A stretch of 35,659 bases of DNA from Rhodospirillaceae bacterium (GCA_002722095.1 PBKG01000020.1:1-35659); one strand, 5' to 3'. Counted from the stretch's first letter, positions 8,007-17,411 are shown. The notes: generated by a model not told the origin, from the letters alone. Program-made: numbers and translations.

Positions 8007-8948
8007 TTAAAGCTCCTTTACCACAGCCTCGAAATCATCGGGCTGCTGCAACGATTTGCCAGACAGTTCGCGGTCGATGCGCCGCGCAAGTCCGGACAAC
8101 ACTTTCCCCGCACCGGCTTCGATCAGTGTATCTACCCCTTGGTCCTTCATATAAAGGACGCTTTCCCGCCATCGCACCATCGCCGTTACTTGCTCAACCA
8201 ATTGCGCACGGATCCTGTCGGGATCAGTCACGGAGGTCGCGCTGACGTTGGCAACCAACGGTACAGCAGGCTGACGGATGGAAATTCCTTCAAGCGCCTC
8301 GGCCATAGCATCCGCTGCCGGTTGCATCAAAGAACAATGGAAAGGCGCACTGACCGGCAGCATCACCGCCCGGCGCGCACCTTTTTCAGCGGCAACCTCA
8401 ACCGCGCGCTCAACGGCTGCCTTGGTGCCGCTCACCACCACCTGGCCCGGTGCATTGTCATTCGCGCAATCGCAAACATCGTTGTCGGCGGCGCCCTCGG
8501 CGACCTCTTGCGCCGCTTCCAAATCGAGGCCCAGCAAAGCCGCCATTGCCCCTTCGCCAACAGGCACCGCTGCCTGCATTGCCTGGCCTCGGCGTTTCAA
8601 CAGTCGGGCGGTATCGGCAAGCGTTATCGCCCCGGACGCGGCAAGCGCAGAATATTCGCCGAGCGAATGGCCCGCCACGAATTGCGCCTTGTCACCAAGA
8701 CCTACACCGCATTCCTCATGCAAGGTGCGGATGACCGCTACACTCACCGCCATCAGAGCGGGCTGGGCATTTTCGGTCAGCGTCAATTCGTCTTCCGGAC
8801 CCTCAAACATCAACTTCGACAGTTTTTGTTCGAGCGCATCGTCGACTTCTTCGAAAACCAGTCGGGCCGGTGAAAAAGCCTCGCCAAGCGCGGCGCCCAT
8901 GCCGACCGCTTGCGACCCCTGACCCGGGAAAACAAAGGCGTTTGTCAT
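8007..8948 (-). CDS. fabD: Malonyl-CoA:ACP transacylase FabD
   Basis: A 313-residue transacylase that loads malonyl groups onto ACP. The start at 8948 (MTNAFVFPGQGSQ) is chosen because GGAGGAAAG precedes it and it matches the family N-terminus; an upstream start at 8978 adds ten atypical residues. The nucleophile is Ser95 in the GHSLGEYSAL motif and the catalytic His is about residue 204 (SAPFHCSLM). It is the first gene of the minus-strand fab cluster and is divergent from the ribosomal protein operon. Confidence 0.96.
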   Translation of the reverse strand: MTNAFVFPGQGSQAVGMGAALGEAFSPARLVFEEVDDALEQKLSKLMFEGPEDELTLTENAQPALMAVSVAVIRTLHEECGVGLGDKAQFVAGHSLGEYSALAASGAITLADTARLLKRRGQAMQAAVPVGEGAMAALLGLDLEAAQEVAEGAADNDVCDCANDNAPGQVVVSGTKAAVERAVEVAAEKGARRAVMLPVSAPFHCSLMQPAADAMAEALEGISIRQPAVPLVANVSATSVTDPDRIRAQLVEQVTAMVRWRESVLYMKDQGVDTLIEAGAGKVLSGLARRIDRELSGKSLQQPDDFEAVVKEL

Positions 8949-9095
8949 TGGAATTCTTTCCTCCCCAATTTCCGCCAATAGCGGCGGCGCTAGTCATAGC
9001 TTGTGGCTTGGAACTGTCAAGAAAGTGCCACCCGCACAAGTTTTCAGAGGCCCTCTGAACCGGCTTTTTTTGCTTTAGATTAAACGAGATGTGTG

Positions 9096-9259
9096 TATAG
9101 TGCCCGCCGCAATAGCTACCCTTGATGGGTAGCTGGACTATAACTCCTTGCTGGCATTGAATGAATGCCGGCTAGGATCGGTCGGTCGGGCAATTGGTTG
9201 GAAGGTTAAACGGACCAACGCGCGACTCCGATCCGAGTACAGCCAAAGGGAGCACAAGC
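9096..9259 (+). promoter_or_regulatory. Promoter and structured 5' leader of the rpsF-rpsR-rplI operon
   Basis: A TATAGT box at 9096-9101, with a poor TTTAGA-like -35 about 16 bases before it, could start a leader of about 150 bases. The leader holds two strong stem-loops: a perfect 8-bp stem with a five-base loop (9114-9121 with 9127-9134) and a 9-bp stem with one G-U pair (9150-9158 with 9164-9172). An S6:S18 autoregulatory mRNA element upstream of rpsF is known in many bacteria. Its position here fits, but I have not matched its consensus. GGGAG at about 9249 serves S6. Confidence 0.45.
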
Positions 9260-9853
9260 ATGGCGCTTTACGAAAGCGTATTTATTGCGCGTCAGGACGT
9301 TTCGGCTACTCAGGTCGACAGCCTGGCCGACAATTTTGAAAAAATCGTCTCCGATAATGGCGGCTCGATCGAGCGCCGCGAATATTGGGGTTTGCGTACA
9401 TTGGCCTATCGCATCAAAAAGAACCGCAAGGGCCATTACGTGATGTTCAACATGGAGGCGCCATCGGATGCGGTCCAGGAAATGGAACGCAATATGCGCC
9501 TCAACGAAGATATTCTGCGCTACATGACGGTCCGGGTTGATTCGTTGCGCGACGACGCCTCGCCGATCATGCAAGGCAAGGGTGATCGCGACCGAGACCG
9601 CGCCGATCGTGGCTCGCGTCGGGATAACCGAGACAGCCGCGACAATCGGGATAGCCGTGAGAACAGGGATAGCGAGAGCCCGCCGAAGCCCAGCAAATCC
9701 GAGGACGAGGCTCCGAAAGCCGATGATGAGGGCCCAAAAGCCCAGGAAGAGGCGCCCAAAGAGGCATCAGCTGAGGCAGAAAATACCGATGGGTCGGCTA
9801 CCGAAACCACCAAATCCGAAACCGCGGAAGACAAGAAGGAGACGGAAGAATGA
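9260..9853 (+). CDS. rpsF: 30S ribosomal protein S6
   Basis: A 197-residue S6. The ATG at 9260 ([15 protein letters not shown]) follows an AAAGGGAG site; the upstream in-frame ATG at 9194 lies in the leader. The first ~100 residues form the S6 fold ([19 protein letters not shown], then [10 protein letters not shown]). About 90 extra residues follow: an Arg/Asp repeat tract ([19 protein letters not shown]) and then an acidic Lys/Glu/Ala tail. Long charged S6 tails are common in alphaproteobacteria. S6 binds S18 on the 30S platform, and rpsR follows with an ATGA overlap. Confidence 0.96.
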   Translation: MALYESVFIARQDVSATQVDSLADNFEKIVSDNGGSIERREYWGLRTLAYRIKKNRKGHYVMFNMEAPSDAVQEMERNMRLNEDILRYMTVRVDSLRDDASPIMQGKGDRDRDRADRGSRRDNRDSRDNRDSRENRDSESPPKPSKSEDEAPKADDEGPKAQEEAPKEASAEAENTDGSATETTKSETAEDKKETEE

Positions 9854-10101
9854 ATGCTGCACGACCCGGCGGTGGCGGCCGTCGACCCTTTTTCAGGCGC
9901 CGCAAATCCTGTCCCTTCACCGGCCCGAATGCACCGTCTATCGATTATACGGACGTCAAGCTGTTGAGCCGCTTTACGTCCGAGCGGGGCAAGATTGTGC
10001 CGAGCAGGATCACAGCGGTTTCTGCCAAAAAACAACGTGAACTGACCAAGGCAATCAAGCGCGCGCGTTTTCTCGCCCTGATGCCTTATGTGATGAATTA
10101 G
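9850..10101 (+). CDS. rpsR: 30S ribosomal protein S18
   Basis: An 83-residue basic protein with typical S18 features: [13 protein letters not shown] near the N-terminus, [19 protein letters not shown] centrally, and [20 protein letters not shown] toward the C-terminus. Its ATG overlaps the rpsF stop (ATGA), so translation is probably coupled, in line with the S6:S18 heterodimer. The stop codon is TAG (10099-10101), which matters for the amber-codon question raised in the findings. Confidence 0.97.
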   Translation: MNAARPGGGGRRPFFRRRKSCPFTGPNAPSIDYTDVKLLSRFTSERGKIVPSRITAVSAKKQRELTKAIKRARFLALMPYVMN

Positions 10102-10135
10102 GCGAAGCGATCGGGCTTCGGCAAGGAGAACCCCA

Positions 10136-10906
10136 ATGGACGTGATCCTTTTAGAGCGTATCGAAAAGCTCGGCCAAATGGGCGATGTGGTGTCCGTTAA
10201 ACCGGGCTATGCGCGTAACTTTCTATTTCCCAAGAAAAAGGCGCTACGCGCCAGCAAAGGGAATCTTGAGCATTTCGAAAGCCAGCGTAAGGAACTCGAG
10301 GCCGAGAATCTCCAGCGCAAGAGCGAAGCGGAAGACATCGGCGGGCGCATGGACGGCCTTCAAGTTGTCATCATTCGCAGTGCCGGAGAAGCAGGCCAGC
10401 TCTACGGCTCGGTCAACGCCCGCGACATATCCGATGCCGTAAGCGAAGAGGGCTTCAAGATAAGCCGTAATCAGGTTGTCATAGACAGGCCGATTAAAAT
10501 GCTCGGCTTGTTCGACATTCGCATTCGCTTGCACCCTGAAGTGGATTCGAGTGTGAGCGTCAATGTCGCACGCTCGGAGGACGAGGCGGAACAACAGCGC
10601 AAGCTGGGTCGCGCGATCATTAGCCAGGAAGAGGAAGAACGCCAGGCAGAAGAAGAAGCGCGCCTCGCGGCTGCCCAAGCCGCCGAAGAGATGTTCGACC
10701 CGGAAGCACAGGAGCGAGCCGCAGCCGAACTTTCAGGAGACGAAAGCGAAGACTCCGATGCTTCTGGTGATTCGGATGCTGGTAATTCCGATGTAGACGC
10801 CGCAGCTGCGCCGTCCGATGACGCGCCCGATGATGCGGATGCTGGTTCGGAAGAGCAGAGCGAAGAACAAGTGACCGAATCCGAGTCGGCAGAAAAAACC
10901 GACTAG
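10136..10906 (+). CDS. rplI: 50S ribosomal protein L9 with long acidic C-terminal extension
   Basis: A 256-residue protein whose first ~150 residues are L9: the N-terminal domain MDVILLERIEKLGQMGDVVSV..GYARNFLFPKKKA, the connecting helix, and the C-terminal domain ending near KMLGLFDIRIRLHPEV. Another ~100 residues follow, first a charged helix (EEEERQAEEEARLAAAQAAEE) and then an Asp/Ser/Glu-rich low-complexity tail. L9 is usually near 150 residues; such tails occur in some alphaproteobacteria. AAGGAG precedes the start. L9 binds the base of the L1 stalk and supports reading-frame fidelity. The stop is TAG. Confidence 0.96.
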   Translation: MDVILLERIEKLGQMGDVVSVKPGYARNFLFPKKKALRASKGNLEHFESQRKELEAENLQRKSEAEDIGGRMDGLQVVIIRSAGEAGQLYGSVNARDISDAVSEEGFKISRNQVVIDRPIKMLGLFDIRIRLHPEVDSSVSVNVARSEDEAEQQRKLGRAIISQEEEERQAEEEARLAAAQAAEEMFDPEAQERAAAELSGDESEDSDASGDSDAGNSDVDAAAAPSDDAPDDADAGSEEQSEEQVTESESAEKTD

Positions 10907-10927
10907 GTACTCGATTTTCGATGCACC

Positions 10928-10945
10928 AGCCGGTCGTTACCGGCT
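10928..10945. other. Hairpin between rplI and dnaB
   Basis: A perfect 7-bp stem (AGCCGGT / ACCGGCT) with a four-base loop lies 22 bases after the rplI stop. No T-run follows, so it is not a standard intrinsic terminator; it may be an RNA-stabilising or processing hairpin between the ribosomal genes and dnaB. Confidence 0.4.
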
Positions 10946-11093
10946 CACGAAAAGAAAGCAGACGGTATAAATGCCGGAGCGACTCGGCTCGTTTCCGGTG
11001 CTTGCGCGTCGATAAAAAGTTTTCCCCGTAATCCTTATCTTTCTTTCTTTGAATTTTTCCACGGGCGGACAAGCGGCGCGTTAGGTTGCGTTC

Positions 11094-12626
11094 ATGTCAA
11101 CACCGACACCCGATTCCACGGTCACCCCGCTCCACGGGGAAGAGACCGACGAAAACCCACATTACAGAACGCCGCCGCAAAATACTGAGATCGAAGCAGC
11201 GTTGCTGGGCGCCTTGCTGACCCATGACCGGGCGTTGGAAAAGGTCTCGGAGTTTTTGCGGCCCGAGCATTTCTTTGAGCCGGTACATGGACGAATTTAC
11301 GGCGCAATCGAGAAACTTTCCGAGACCGGCCAGGTTGCGAGCCCACTCACGCTGAAACACGTCTTCGAACGCGACGAAGCCCTCGCCGATGCGGGGGGTG
11401 CGGAGTACCTGTTCGACATTGCGGCCCATGCCCCTAACGTCATTAACGTCCAGGACTACGGACAAACCATTCACGACCTCTATCTCAAGCGGCAACTGAT
11501 CACGCTTGGCGAAGACATGGTCAACGATGCTTTTGCGCCCGATCTTGACGACAAAGCGCCGCAACAAATCGAAGCAGCGGAGCAGAAGCTTTACGACCTC
11601 GCGAATATCGGCGAGTTGGAGCGCGGTATCGTCGATCTGAAAGACGCGGTAACCGAAGCGATCAAAATGGCCGCCGAGGCCTATAAGCGCGACAGCCATG
11701 TGGTCGGCGTTACGTCGGGATTCAAGGATCTGGACCTTAAACTTGGGGGGCTGCACCCCTCTGACCTGATAATCCTCGCCGGTCGCCCCTCAATGGGCAA
11801 AACCGCACTGGCGACCAACATCGCCTACCACGCGGCGGCGGCCTTCAAGGAAACCACCAACGACCAAGGCGAAACCACCACCGAAGGCGGTCATGTCTTG
11901 TTCTTTTCTCTGGAAATGTCCGCCGAACAGCTTGCGGGCCGTATCCTCTCGGAGCAATCGGAGATACCGTCGGACCAAATCAGGCGCGGGGACATCCGTC
12001 AGGAGGATTTCGATCGACTGGCATTGGCAGCTCAGGAGCTGAACTCACTACCGCTCTATATCGATGACACACCGGCCCTGACCGTTTCCGCGCTTCGCAC
12101 CCGTGCCCGCAGGCTCAAACGCCAGAAAAAGCTCCACATGATCGTCATCGACTACCTGCAACTCTTGCAAGGGGGCGCTTCAAGTCGCAACGACAATCGG
12201 GTTCAGGAAATTTCCGAGATTACCCGCGGCTTGAAAACACTGGCCAAGGAATTGAACGTGCCGGTATTGGCGCTGTCACAGCTTTCGCGCCAAGTGGAAA
12301 ACCGCGACGATAAGCGCCCACAACTCTCGGACTTGCGTGAATCCGGATCGATCGAGCAGGACGCCGACGTGGTCATGTTTATCTATCGCGAAGAATATTA
12401 TCTGGAAAAGGCCGAACCGATCGTCCGTCCGGATGAAGACAGCATCAAATTTTCGGAGCGCTCGCAAAAATGGGCCGAACGTATAGAACAAGTGCGGAAT
12501 ACCGCGAGCGTAATCATCGCCAAGCAGCGCCACGGCCCGGTCGGCACGATCGAGCTTTACTTCGATGGCCGCTTCACCCGGTTTGCCAATTACGACCGCC
12601 ACCATGACGGAGACGGCTTCCCCTAA
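11094..12626 (+). CDS. dnaB: Replicative DNA helicase DnaB
   Basis: A 510-residue hexameric replicative helicase. The N-terminal DnaB domain starts at about residue 25 (PPQNTEIEAALLGALL), and the RecA-like C-terminal domain has the Walker A motif GRPSMGKTA (about 230-238), the Walker B region MIVIDYLQLLQ, and the LSQLSRQVENRDDKRPQLSDLRESG segment conserved in DnaB. A short extra loop (KETTNDQGETTTEGG) after Walker A is an alphaproteobacterial-style insertion. The neighbours (rplI before, alr after) are the usual order. The alr start overlaps the dnaB end. Confidence 0.97.
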   Translation: MSTPTPDSTVTPLHGEETDENPHYRTPPQNTEIEAALLGALLTHDRALEKVSEFLRPEHFFEPVHGRIYGAIEKLSETGQVASPLTLKHVFERDEALADAGGAEYLFDIAAHAPNVINVQDYGQTIHDLYLKRQLITLGEDMVNDAFAPDLDDKAPQQIEAAEQKLYDLANIGELERGIVDLKDAVTEAIKMAAEAYKRDSHVVGVTSGFKDLDLKLGGLHPSDLIILAGRPSMGKTALATNIAYHAAAAFKETTNDQGETTTEGGHVLFFSLEMSAEQLAGRILSEQSEIPSDQIRRGDIRQEDFDRLALAAQELNSLPLYIDDTPALTVSALRTRARRLKRQKKLHMIVIDYLQLLQGGASSRNDNRVQEISEITRGLKTLAKELNVPVLALSQLSRQVENRDDKRPQLSDLRESGSIEQDADVVMFIYREEYYLEKAEPIVRPDEDSIKFSERSQKWAERIEQVRNTASVIIAKQRHGPVGTIELYFDGRFTRFANYDRHHDGDGFP

Positions 12627-13701
12627 CGACGATGGCTCCCTGAGCGTCCTAACGGTCGATCTCGGCGCGATCGCCGCAAATTACGCACTGCTCGTCAAAG
12701 AGAGTGCACCGGCGGAGTGTGCCGCTGTCGTCAAAGCGGATGCTTACGGCTTAGGCCTCGAACCGGTCGCACGCACTCTAGAACGCGCCGGCTGCCGAAC
12801 CTTCTTCGTCGCTACTTTGGACGAAGGCCTCGCACTGCGGAATATTGTCAACCACGACATCTACGTTTTTGCCGGCGTGGTGCAACACAATGCCGAACTT
12901 CTCGCGTCGAATTCATTGCGGCCAGTGTTGAACGACCTTGAACAGCTCAGGCTCTGGCGGAAACACACCAATGCCCCTGCGGCCGTTCACATCGATACCG
13001 GCATGAACAGATTGGGATTTCCCCCGATAGAAGTCGATATGTTGCGCTCCGACCCGACCGAGCTCGACAATTTCACGCCCAAGCTACTGGTCAGCCATCT
13101 CGCCTGCGCCGACGAACCCACACATGCCATGAATGCCGAACAACTGGAGCGCTTTCGGACCGCACAGACAATCTTTCCTAACGTACCTGCATCTCTAAGC
13201 GCCTCGTCAGGCGTTTTCCTGGGCCCAGAGTGGCATTTCGAAATGGTTCGGCCCGGCTTTGCGCTCTATGGCGGCAATCCCCAGCCAACGGGTGCCAATC
13301 CAATGCAGACCGTGGCCCGCCTCAAAGCGAAAATTTTGCAATGTCGAGCGATAAGCTCGGGTGAATCGGTGGGATATGGCGCCACCTTTCGTGCCGACAC
13401 GCCTCGCCGAATCGCAACAATTTCGACCGGCTATGCAGACGGCTTTTTGCGCGCACTCAGTAACAAGGCCACGGCGTATATTGGCGAAAATCCAGCACCG
13501 CTGGTGGGTCGGGTTTCAATGGACTTGATTGGCATAGACATTACCGGCATAGACGGCGTAAAAGCTGGTGACTGGGTCGACTTGCTCGGCCCAAATTACG
13601 GCGTCGATGCACTGGCGCGTGATGCGGGGACGATCGGATACGAAATCTTGACCGCATTAGGCCAAAGGCATCGGCGAGTTTACCTTGAGGCCGACGCATG
13701 A
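12604..13701 (+). CDS. alr: Alanine racemase
   Basis: A 365-residue PLP enzyme that interconverts L- and D-alanine for peptidoglycan. The PLP lysine is about K44 in AVVKADAYGLG, and the second catalytic base, a Tyr, is in SVGYGATFRAD. The DTGMNRLG segment and the C-terminal GRVSMDLIGID are also typical. I choose the ATG at 12604, within the 3' end of dnaB; a longer start at 12565 is possible. No strong ribosome binding site is visible, so translation may be coupled to dnaB. The stop overlaps mlaE (ATGA). Confidence 0.95.
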   Translation: MTETASPNDDGSLSVLTVDLGAIAANYALLVKESAPAECAAVVKADAYGLGLEPVARTLERAGCRTFFVATLDEGLALRNIVNHDIYVFAGVVQHNAELLASNSLRPVLNDLEQLRLWRKHTNAPAAVHIDTGMNRLGFPPIEVDMLRSDPTELDNFTPKLLVSHLACADEPTHAMNAEQLERFRTAQTIFPNVPASLSASSGVFLGPEWHFEMVRPGFALYGGNPQPTGANPMQTVARLKAKILQCRAISSGESVGYGATFRADTPRRIATISTGYADGFLRALSNKATAYIGENPAPLVGRVSMDLIGIDITGIDGVKAGDWVDLLGPNYGVDALARDAGTIGYEILTALGQRHRRVYLEADA

Positions 13702-14477
13702 ACTTCCTGCAGCTTACCGGTGCGACGATCCTAGGCTTCTTCCGTGCGGTCGGGCATATCACCCATTTTACCCTTGTCGTAATTTCTCACTGTTTTCGGC
13801 CACCGTTCTATTTCCGCCTAATTTGGCGCCAAATGGTCGAAATTGGCTACTATTCGCTGCCAGTAGTGGGATTGACCACGGTGTTCGCAGGGATGGTGCT
13901 TGCACTGCAAAGCTACACAGGCTTCGCACGCTTTGCCGCAGGCGCGGAAAGCAGTATCGCGAAGGTCGTGGTGCTCAGTATTACCCGGGAACTGGCACCG
14001 GTGCTGGCAGGCCTAATGGTCGCCGCTCGCGTCGGTTCCTCGATAGCCGCCGAAATCGGTACCATGCGGGTTACCGAGCAAATTGACGCCCTGACAACGC
14101 TTTCAACCAACCCATTTAAATATCTGGTAACGCCGCGCATCCTCGCAGGCATTGCGATGTTGCCGCTGCTGATACTGGTTGGTGACGTGATCGGCATATT
14201 CGGTGGCTATATCGTCGCGGTCTATAAGCTCGGCTTCAACGCAGCGATCTATCTCAAAAATACCTGGGATTTCGTCCAATTCATTGACGTATTCTCGGGC
14301 CTCGTCAAAGCCACCGTCTTTGGTTTCGTAACAACCTTGATGGGTTGCTACCAAGGCTACTACTCAAAGGGTGGCGCGCAAGGCGTCGGCGCAGCAACCA
14401 TCAACGCGGTGGTGTCCTCGGCAATTCTTATTCTAATTCTGAACTATATGATCACTGCGATGTTCTTCGGGGCATGA
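13698..14477 (+). CDS. mlaE: MlaE-family ABC transporter permease (phospholipid/lipid transport)
   Basis: A 259-residue integral membrane protein of the MlaE/YrbE family. Several hydrophobic segments are visible (for example VVGLTTVFAGMVLALQ and ILAGIAMLPLLILVGDVIG), with the conserved coupling region AARVGSSIAAEIGTMRVTEQIDAL and the FGFVTTLMGCYQGYY segment. MlaFEDB-type systems move phospholipids across the envelope. The start overlaps the alr stop and the stop overlaps the ATPase start, both ATGA, so it is tightly coupled. No MCE substrate-binding (mlaD) gene follows; radA is next, so partners are elsewhere. Confidence 0.92.
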   Translation: MNFLQLTGATILGFFRAVGHITHFTLVVISHCFRPPFYFRLIWRQMVEIGYYSLPVVGLTTVFAGMVLALQSYTGFARFAAGAESSIAKVVVLSITRELAPVLAGLMVAARVGSSIAAEIGTMRVTEQIDALTTLSTNPFKYLVTPRILAGIAMLPLLILVGDVIGIFGGYIVAVYKLGFNAAIYLKNTWDFVQFIDVFSGLVKATVFGFVTTLMGCYQGYYSKGGAQGVGAATINAVVSSAILILILNYMITAMFFGA

Positions 14478-15247
14478 CGACACCAAAAATAAAACTCACC
14501 GGCGTGCATAAACGCTTCGGCGACAATGTCGTGCTGGATGGCGTCGATCTAGAAATTATGCCTGGTGAATCCGTCGTCATCATCGGCGGCTCGGGTACCG
14601 GCAAGTCGGTCACTATCAAATGTATTTTGGGACTTTTGGCCCCGGACAAGGGCGACGTCCAGGTGGACGGGCGGTCGGTGCTCGACCTCAGTACCGCGGA
14701 ACGCAACGCCGTTAATGCCAAGATCGGCATGTTGTTCCAACATGCGGCGCTGTTTGACAGTCTGCCGGTTTGGGAAAACGTCGCGTTCGGCCTTATTGAG
14801 GGCGAAGGCATGGAAACCGACCAGGCTCGAGACATCGCGCTCGAAAAAATGGCCGCGGTGGGATTGGGCGAAGAAACCGCGGAAATGTGGCCAGCAGACC
14901 TCTCCGGGGGCATGCGCAAACGGGTGGGCCTTGCTCGCGCGATCGCCATCGATCCGGAGATCATCTTTTTCGACGAGCCGACCACAGGTCTCGACCCGAT
15001 CATGGGCGATATCATCAATGATCTGATAGTGGAAATTACGCGCGAAATCGGCGCGACTGGCTTGTCCATCACCCACGATATGGCAAGTGCCCGCAAAATC
15101 GCCGATCGCATCGCCATGCTTTATAAGGGTAAAATCATTTGGGCTGGACCGGTCGAGGAAATCGATCAGGCGGACAATGATTTTCTGAAACAATTCATCC
15201 ACGGCAATGCCGAAGGACCGATCGATTTTGAAACCCGCGTTAGCTAA
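14474..15247 (+). CDS. mlaF: MlaF-family ABC transporter ATP-binding protein
   Basis: A 257-residue ABC ATPase. The start at 14474 overlaps the permease stop (ATGA); a longer frame begins earlier but runs through mlaE. Walker A is GGSGTGKSV (38-46), the signature is LSGGMRKRVGLARA, Walker B is IIFFDEPTTGLDP, and the switch His is in SITHDM. The signature with MRKR is the one found in MlaF-type ATPases. It powers the partner permease in lipid transport at the inner membrane. Confidence 0.94.
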   Translation: MTTPKIKLTGVHKRFGDNVVLDGVDLEIMPGESVVIIGGSGTGKSVTIKCILGLLAPDKGDVQVDGRSVLDLSTAERNAVNAKIGMLFQHAALFDSLPVWENVAFGLIEGEGMETDQARDIALEKMAAVGLGEETAEMWPADLSGGMRKRVGLARAIAIDPEIIFFDEPTTGLDPIMGDIINDLIVEITREIGATGLSITHDMASARKIADRIAMLYKGKIIWAGPVEEIDQADNDFLKQFIHGNAEGPIDFETRVS

Positions 15248-15283
15248 GGGTGTAGCAATGCTAGGGACGCTCACGAGCCGCTG

Positions 15284-16699
15284 ATGGCGAAAGCGAAAAC
15301 CCGGTTTGTCTGTCAAAGCTGCGGCGCGATTCATCCGCGTTGGGTTGGCCATTGCGATGATTGCGATGCTTGGAACAGTATCGTCGAAGAAGCGCCAACC
15401 GAAACCGCGCCGATCGGCGGCAAAGTCGGTGCAAAAGCCTTCGCGGCCGGCGGGAAACCTATCGATTTCGTGAACTTGGAAGGTAATTCCGACGGCGCGC
15501 CGCGCCGGGTCACCGGGATGAACGAGTTTGACCGGGTCACCGGAGGTGGATTGGTCGAGGGCTCGGCGATCCTAATCGGGGGTGATCCGGGCATCGGCAA
15601 ATAGACCGTATTGCTGCAGGTAACCGCTGCACTCGCGAAAGAGGCTCGCTGTATTTACATTTCCGGCGAAGAGGCAGTCGATCAAATTCGCCTTCGCGCA
15701 TCCCGGCTCGGGGTCGCAACGCAACCGGTTGAACTAGCAACAGCAACCAACGTCGGCAACATCCTCGCCACGTTGGATTCCGATGACCGACCGGACGTGG
15801 TGGTCATCGATTCAATTCAAACTATGTATATTGAAGGGTTGGAATCTGCGCCCGGCACGGTAGCGCAAATTCGCGCTTCTGCGCAGGAATTGATCCGGCT
15901 CGCCAAGCGGCGAGGCTTCGCCCTGCTCTTGGTCGGACACGTCACCAAGGAAGGCGCAATAGCGGGTCCTCGGGTGTTGGAACATATGGTCGATACGGTG
16001 CTCTATTTCGAAGGCGATCGCGGTCATCAGTTCCGTATCCTCCGTTCCGTCAAAAACCGTTTTGGAGCGACCGATGAAATCGGCGTTTTCGAGATGACCG
16101 ACAAAGGCCTCGCTGAAGTAGCCAATCCTTCGGCTCTTTTTCTTGCGGATCGGCAGGGTGAGGTTTCCGGCGCGGCGGTCTTTGCCGGCATCGAAGGATC
16201 GCGACCGATGCTTGTCGAAATTCAGGCTTTGGTGGCCCCATCGTCGCTCGCGACACCGCGGCGCGCTGTGGTCGGCTGGGATTCGGCCCGACTTTCGATG
16301 ACGTTAGCCGTTTTAGAAGCACGATGCGGCTTGCAATTTGGTGGCAATGACGTCTATCTCAATGTTGCAGGCGGGTTACGGATCAGCGAACCGGCAGCGG
16401 ACTTGGCGGTTGCCGCGGCATTGATCTCATCGCTCACCGGAGAGCCCATGCCGGAAAACATGATCGTGTTTGGCGAAATCGGTCTTTCGGGAGAGGTGCG
16501 CCCCGTTGGCCAGGCTGAAGCACGCCTCAAGGAAGCTGAAAAACTTGGCTTCGGCGCGGCCCTAACACCCACACAGTCACGTAAAAAGGGCCGGAAATCG
16601 AGCGATCAGCCGTTGCAAGTAACGGAAATCAATCATTTACGCGGTCTGGTCGAAAGGTTCGGCTCCGCTAACCTGAACATCCGCGCGATTGGGGAGTAA
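15284..16699 (+). pseudogene. radA: DNA repair protein RadA, full-length frame interrupted by one in-frame TAG inside Walker A
   Basis: A frame of 471 codons covers all of RadA: the N-terminal zinc finger CQSCGAIHPRWVGHCDDC, the RecA-like ATPase, the RadA-specific KNRFG motif, and the C-terminal Lon-like domain (LQFGGNDVYLNVAGGLRI, ENMIVFGEIGLSGEVRP). Codon 107 (15602-15604) is TAG exactly where the Walker A motif GGDPGIGK-[S/T]-T needs Ser or Thr; one base change from TCG explains it. Everything after it is intact, with no frameshift. RadA promotes branch migration in recombinational repair. As read, only a 106-residue fragment would be made; the downstream part has no good start. It is a recent nonsense mutation, a suppressed codon or a sequence error. 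Confidence 0.88.
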
Positions 16700-16700
16700 C

Positions 16701-17411
16701 ATGGACGGGATCGCGATTACCGATATCGTCGTTGCCATCGTCACCCTGCTATCCGCGCTGCTGGCCTTCGCACGCGGATTCGCAAAGGAAGTTCTATCGC
16801 TTCTGGGTTGGGTCGGAGCCATCGTCATTACGATATTCCTGTTTCCCTATGTCGAACCCTATATGCATGACTGGATCGGCAACAAATGGATCGCGCGAAT
16901 CGCAACCGGTGTCGCTGTTTTCATTTTGGCGATGATCGTGCTTTCGATTTTCAGCAATTTCATCTCAGAAACCATCCAGGACAGCTCCATGAGCGGCCTC
17001 GACCGGGGGCTCGGCGTCCTGTTTGGTGTCTTTCGGGCCTGGGTCGTGCTTGCGGTGTTCTATATCGCAATCAGTGTCTTTTACGAAAAAGAGGAACATA
17101 TCCCGGAAGACATTCGTGCGGCCAAATCCGCACCGGTGATCATGATGGGCGCGGACATACTTTGGTCCTTGTTACCCCAACGTTTGCGCCAGGACGCAGG
17201 GTCGGCAGCGCAATCGGTGAAACGTACGACCAAAACCGATTTGCTCAAAAAGGGCATCGATACGCTTGGCGACTCGAAGAAAAACCAAAAAGATTTCGAA
17301 AAACTGCTTAATCCTCGCCCCGCAGGCGAAAAAAAGCGTGAAAATACTGGTGGCTACGATACAAAGGACCGTAAAAATTTGGACGATCTGATGGAGCGTA
17401 CGGTGCAATGA
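16701..17411 (+). CDS. cvpA: CvpA family membrane protein
   Basis: A 236-residue protein with the CvpA-domain membrane helices in the first ~130 residues (MDGIAITDIVVAIVTLLSAL, GWVGAIVITIFLFPYVEP, IATGVAVFILAMIVLSIFS, LFGVFRAWVVLAVFYIAI) and a conserved GLDRGLGVLFGVFRG-like segment. The hydrophilic C-terminal tail is charged. The ATG at 16701 is chosen because GGGGAG lies just before it, two bases after the radA stop. In many proteobacteria cvpA precedes purF, as here, with an ATGA overlap. CvpA is linked to colicin V production and envelope homeostasis; its mechanism is unclear. Confidence 0.92.
   Translation: MDGIAITDIVVAIVTLLSALLAFARGFAKEVLSLLGWVGAIVITIFLFPYVEPYMHDWIGNKWIARIATGVAVFILAMIVLSIFSNFISETIQDSSMSGLDRGLGVLFGVFRAWVVLAVFYIAISVFYEKEEHIPEDIRAAKSAPVIMMGADILWSLLPQRLRQDAGSAAQSVKRTTKTDLLKKGIDTLGDSKKNQKDFEKLLNPRPAGEKKRENTGGYDTKDRKNLDDLMERTVQ

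Noticed and set aside
9044..9058. Palindrome TCAGAGG-C-CCTCTGA followed by a T-run, as a terminator
   Set aside because: The loop would be too short unless the stem is reduced to five pairs, the T-run is separated by ACCGGC, and it lies between divergent promoters where no transcript needs ending.
15602..15604. UAG recoded as one fixed amino acid
   Set aside because: The expected residues differ (Ser/Thr in RadA, Trp in DusA), and rpsR, rplI, bamB and the TPR gene use TAG as their normal end.
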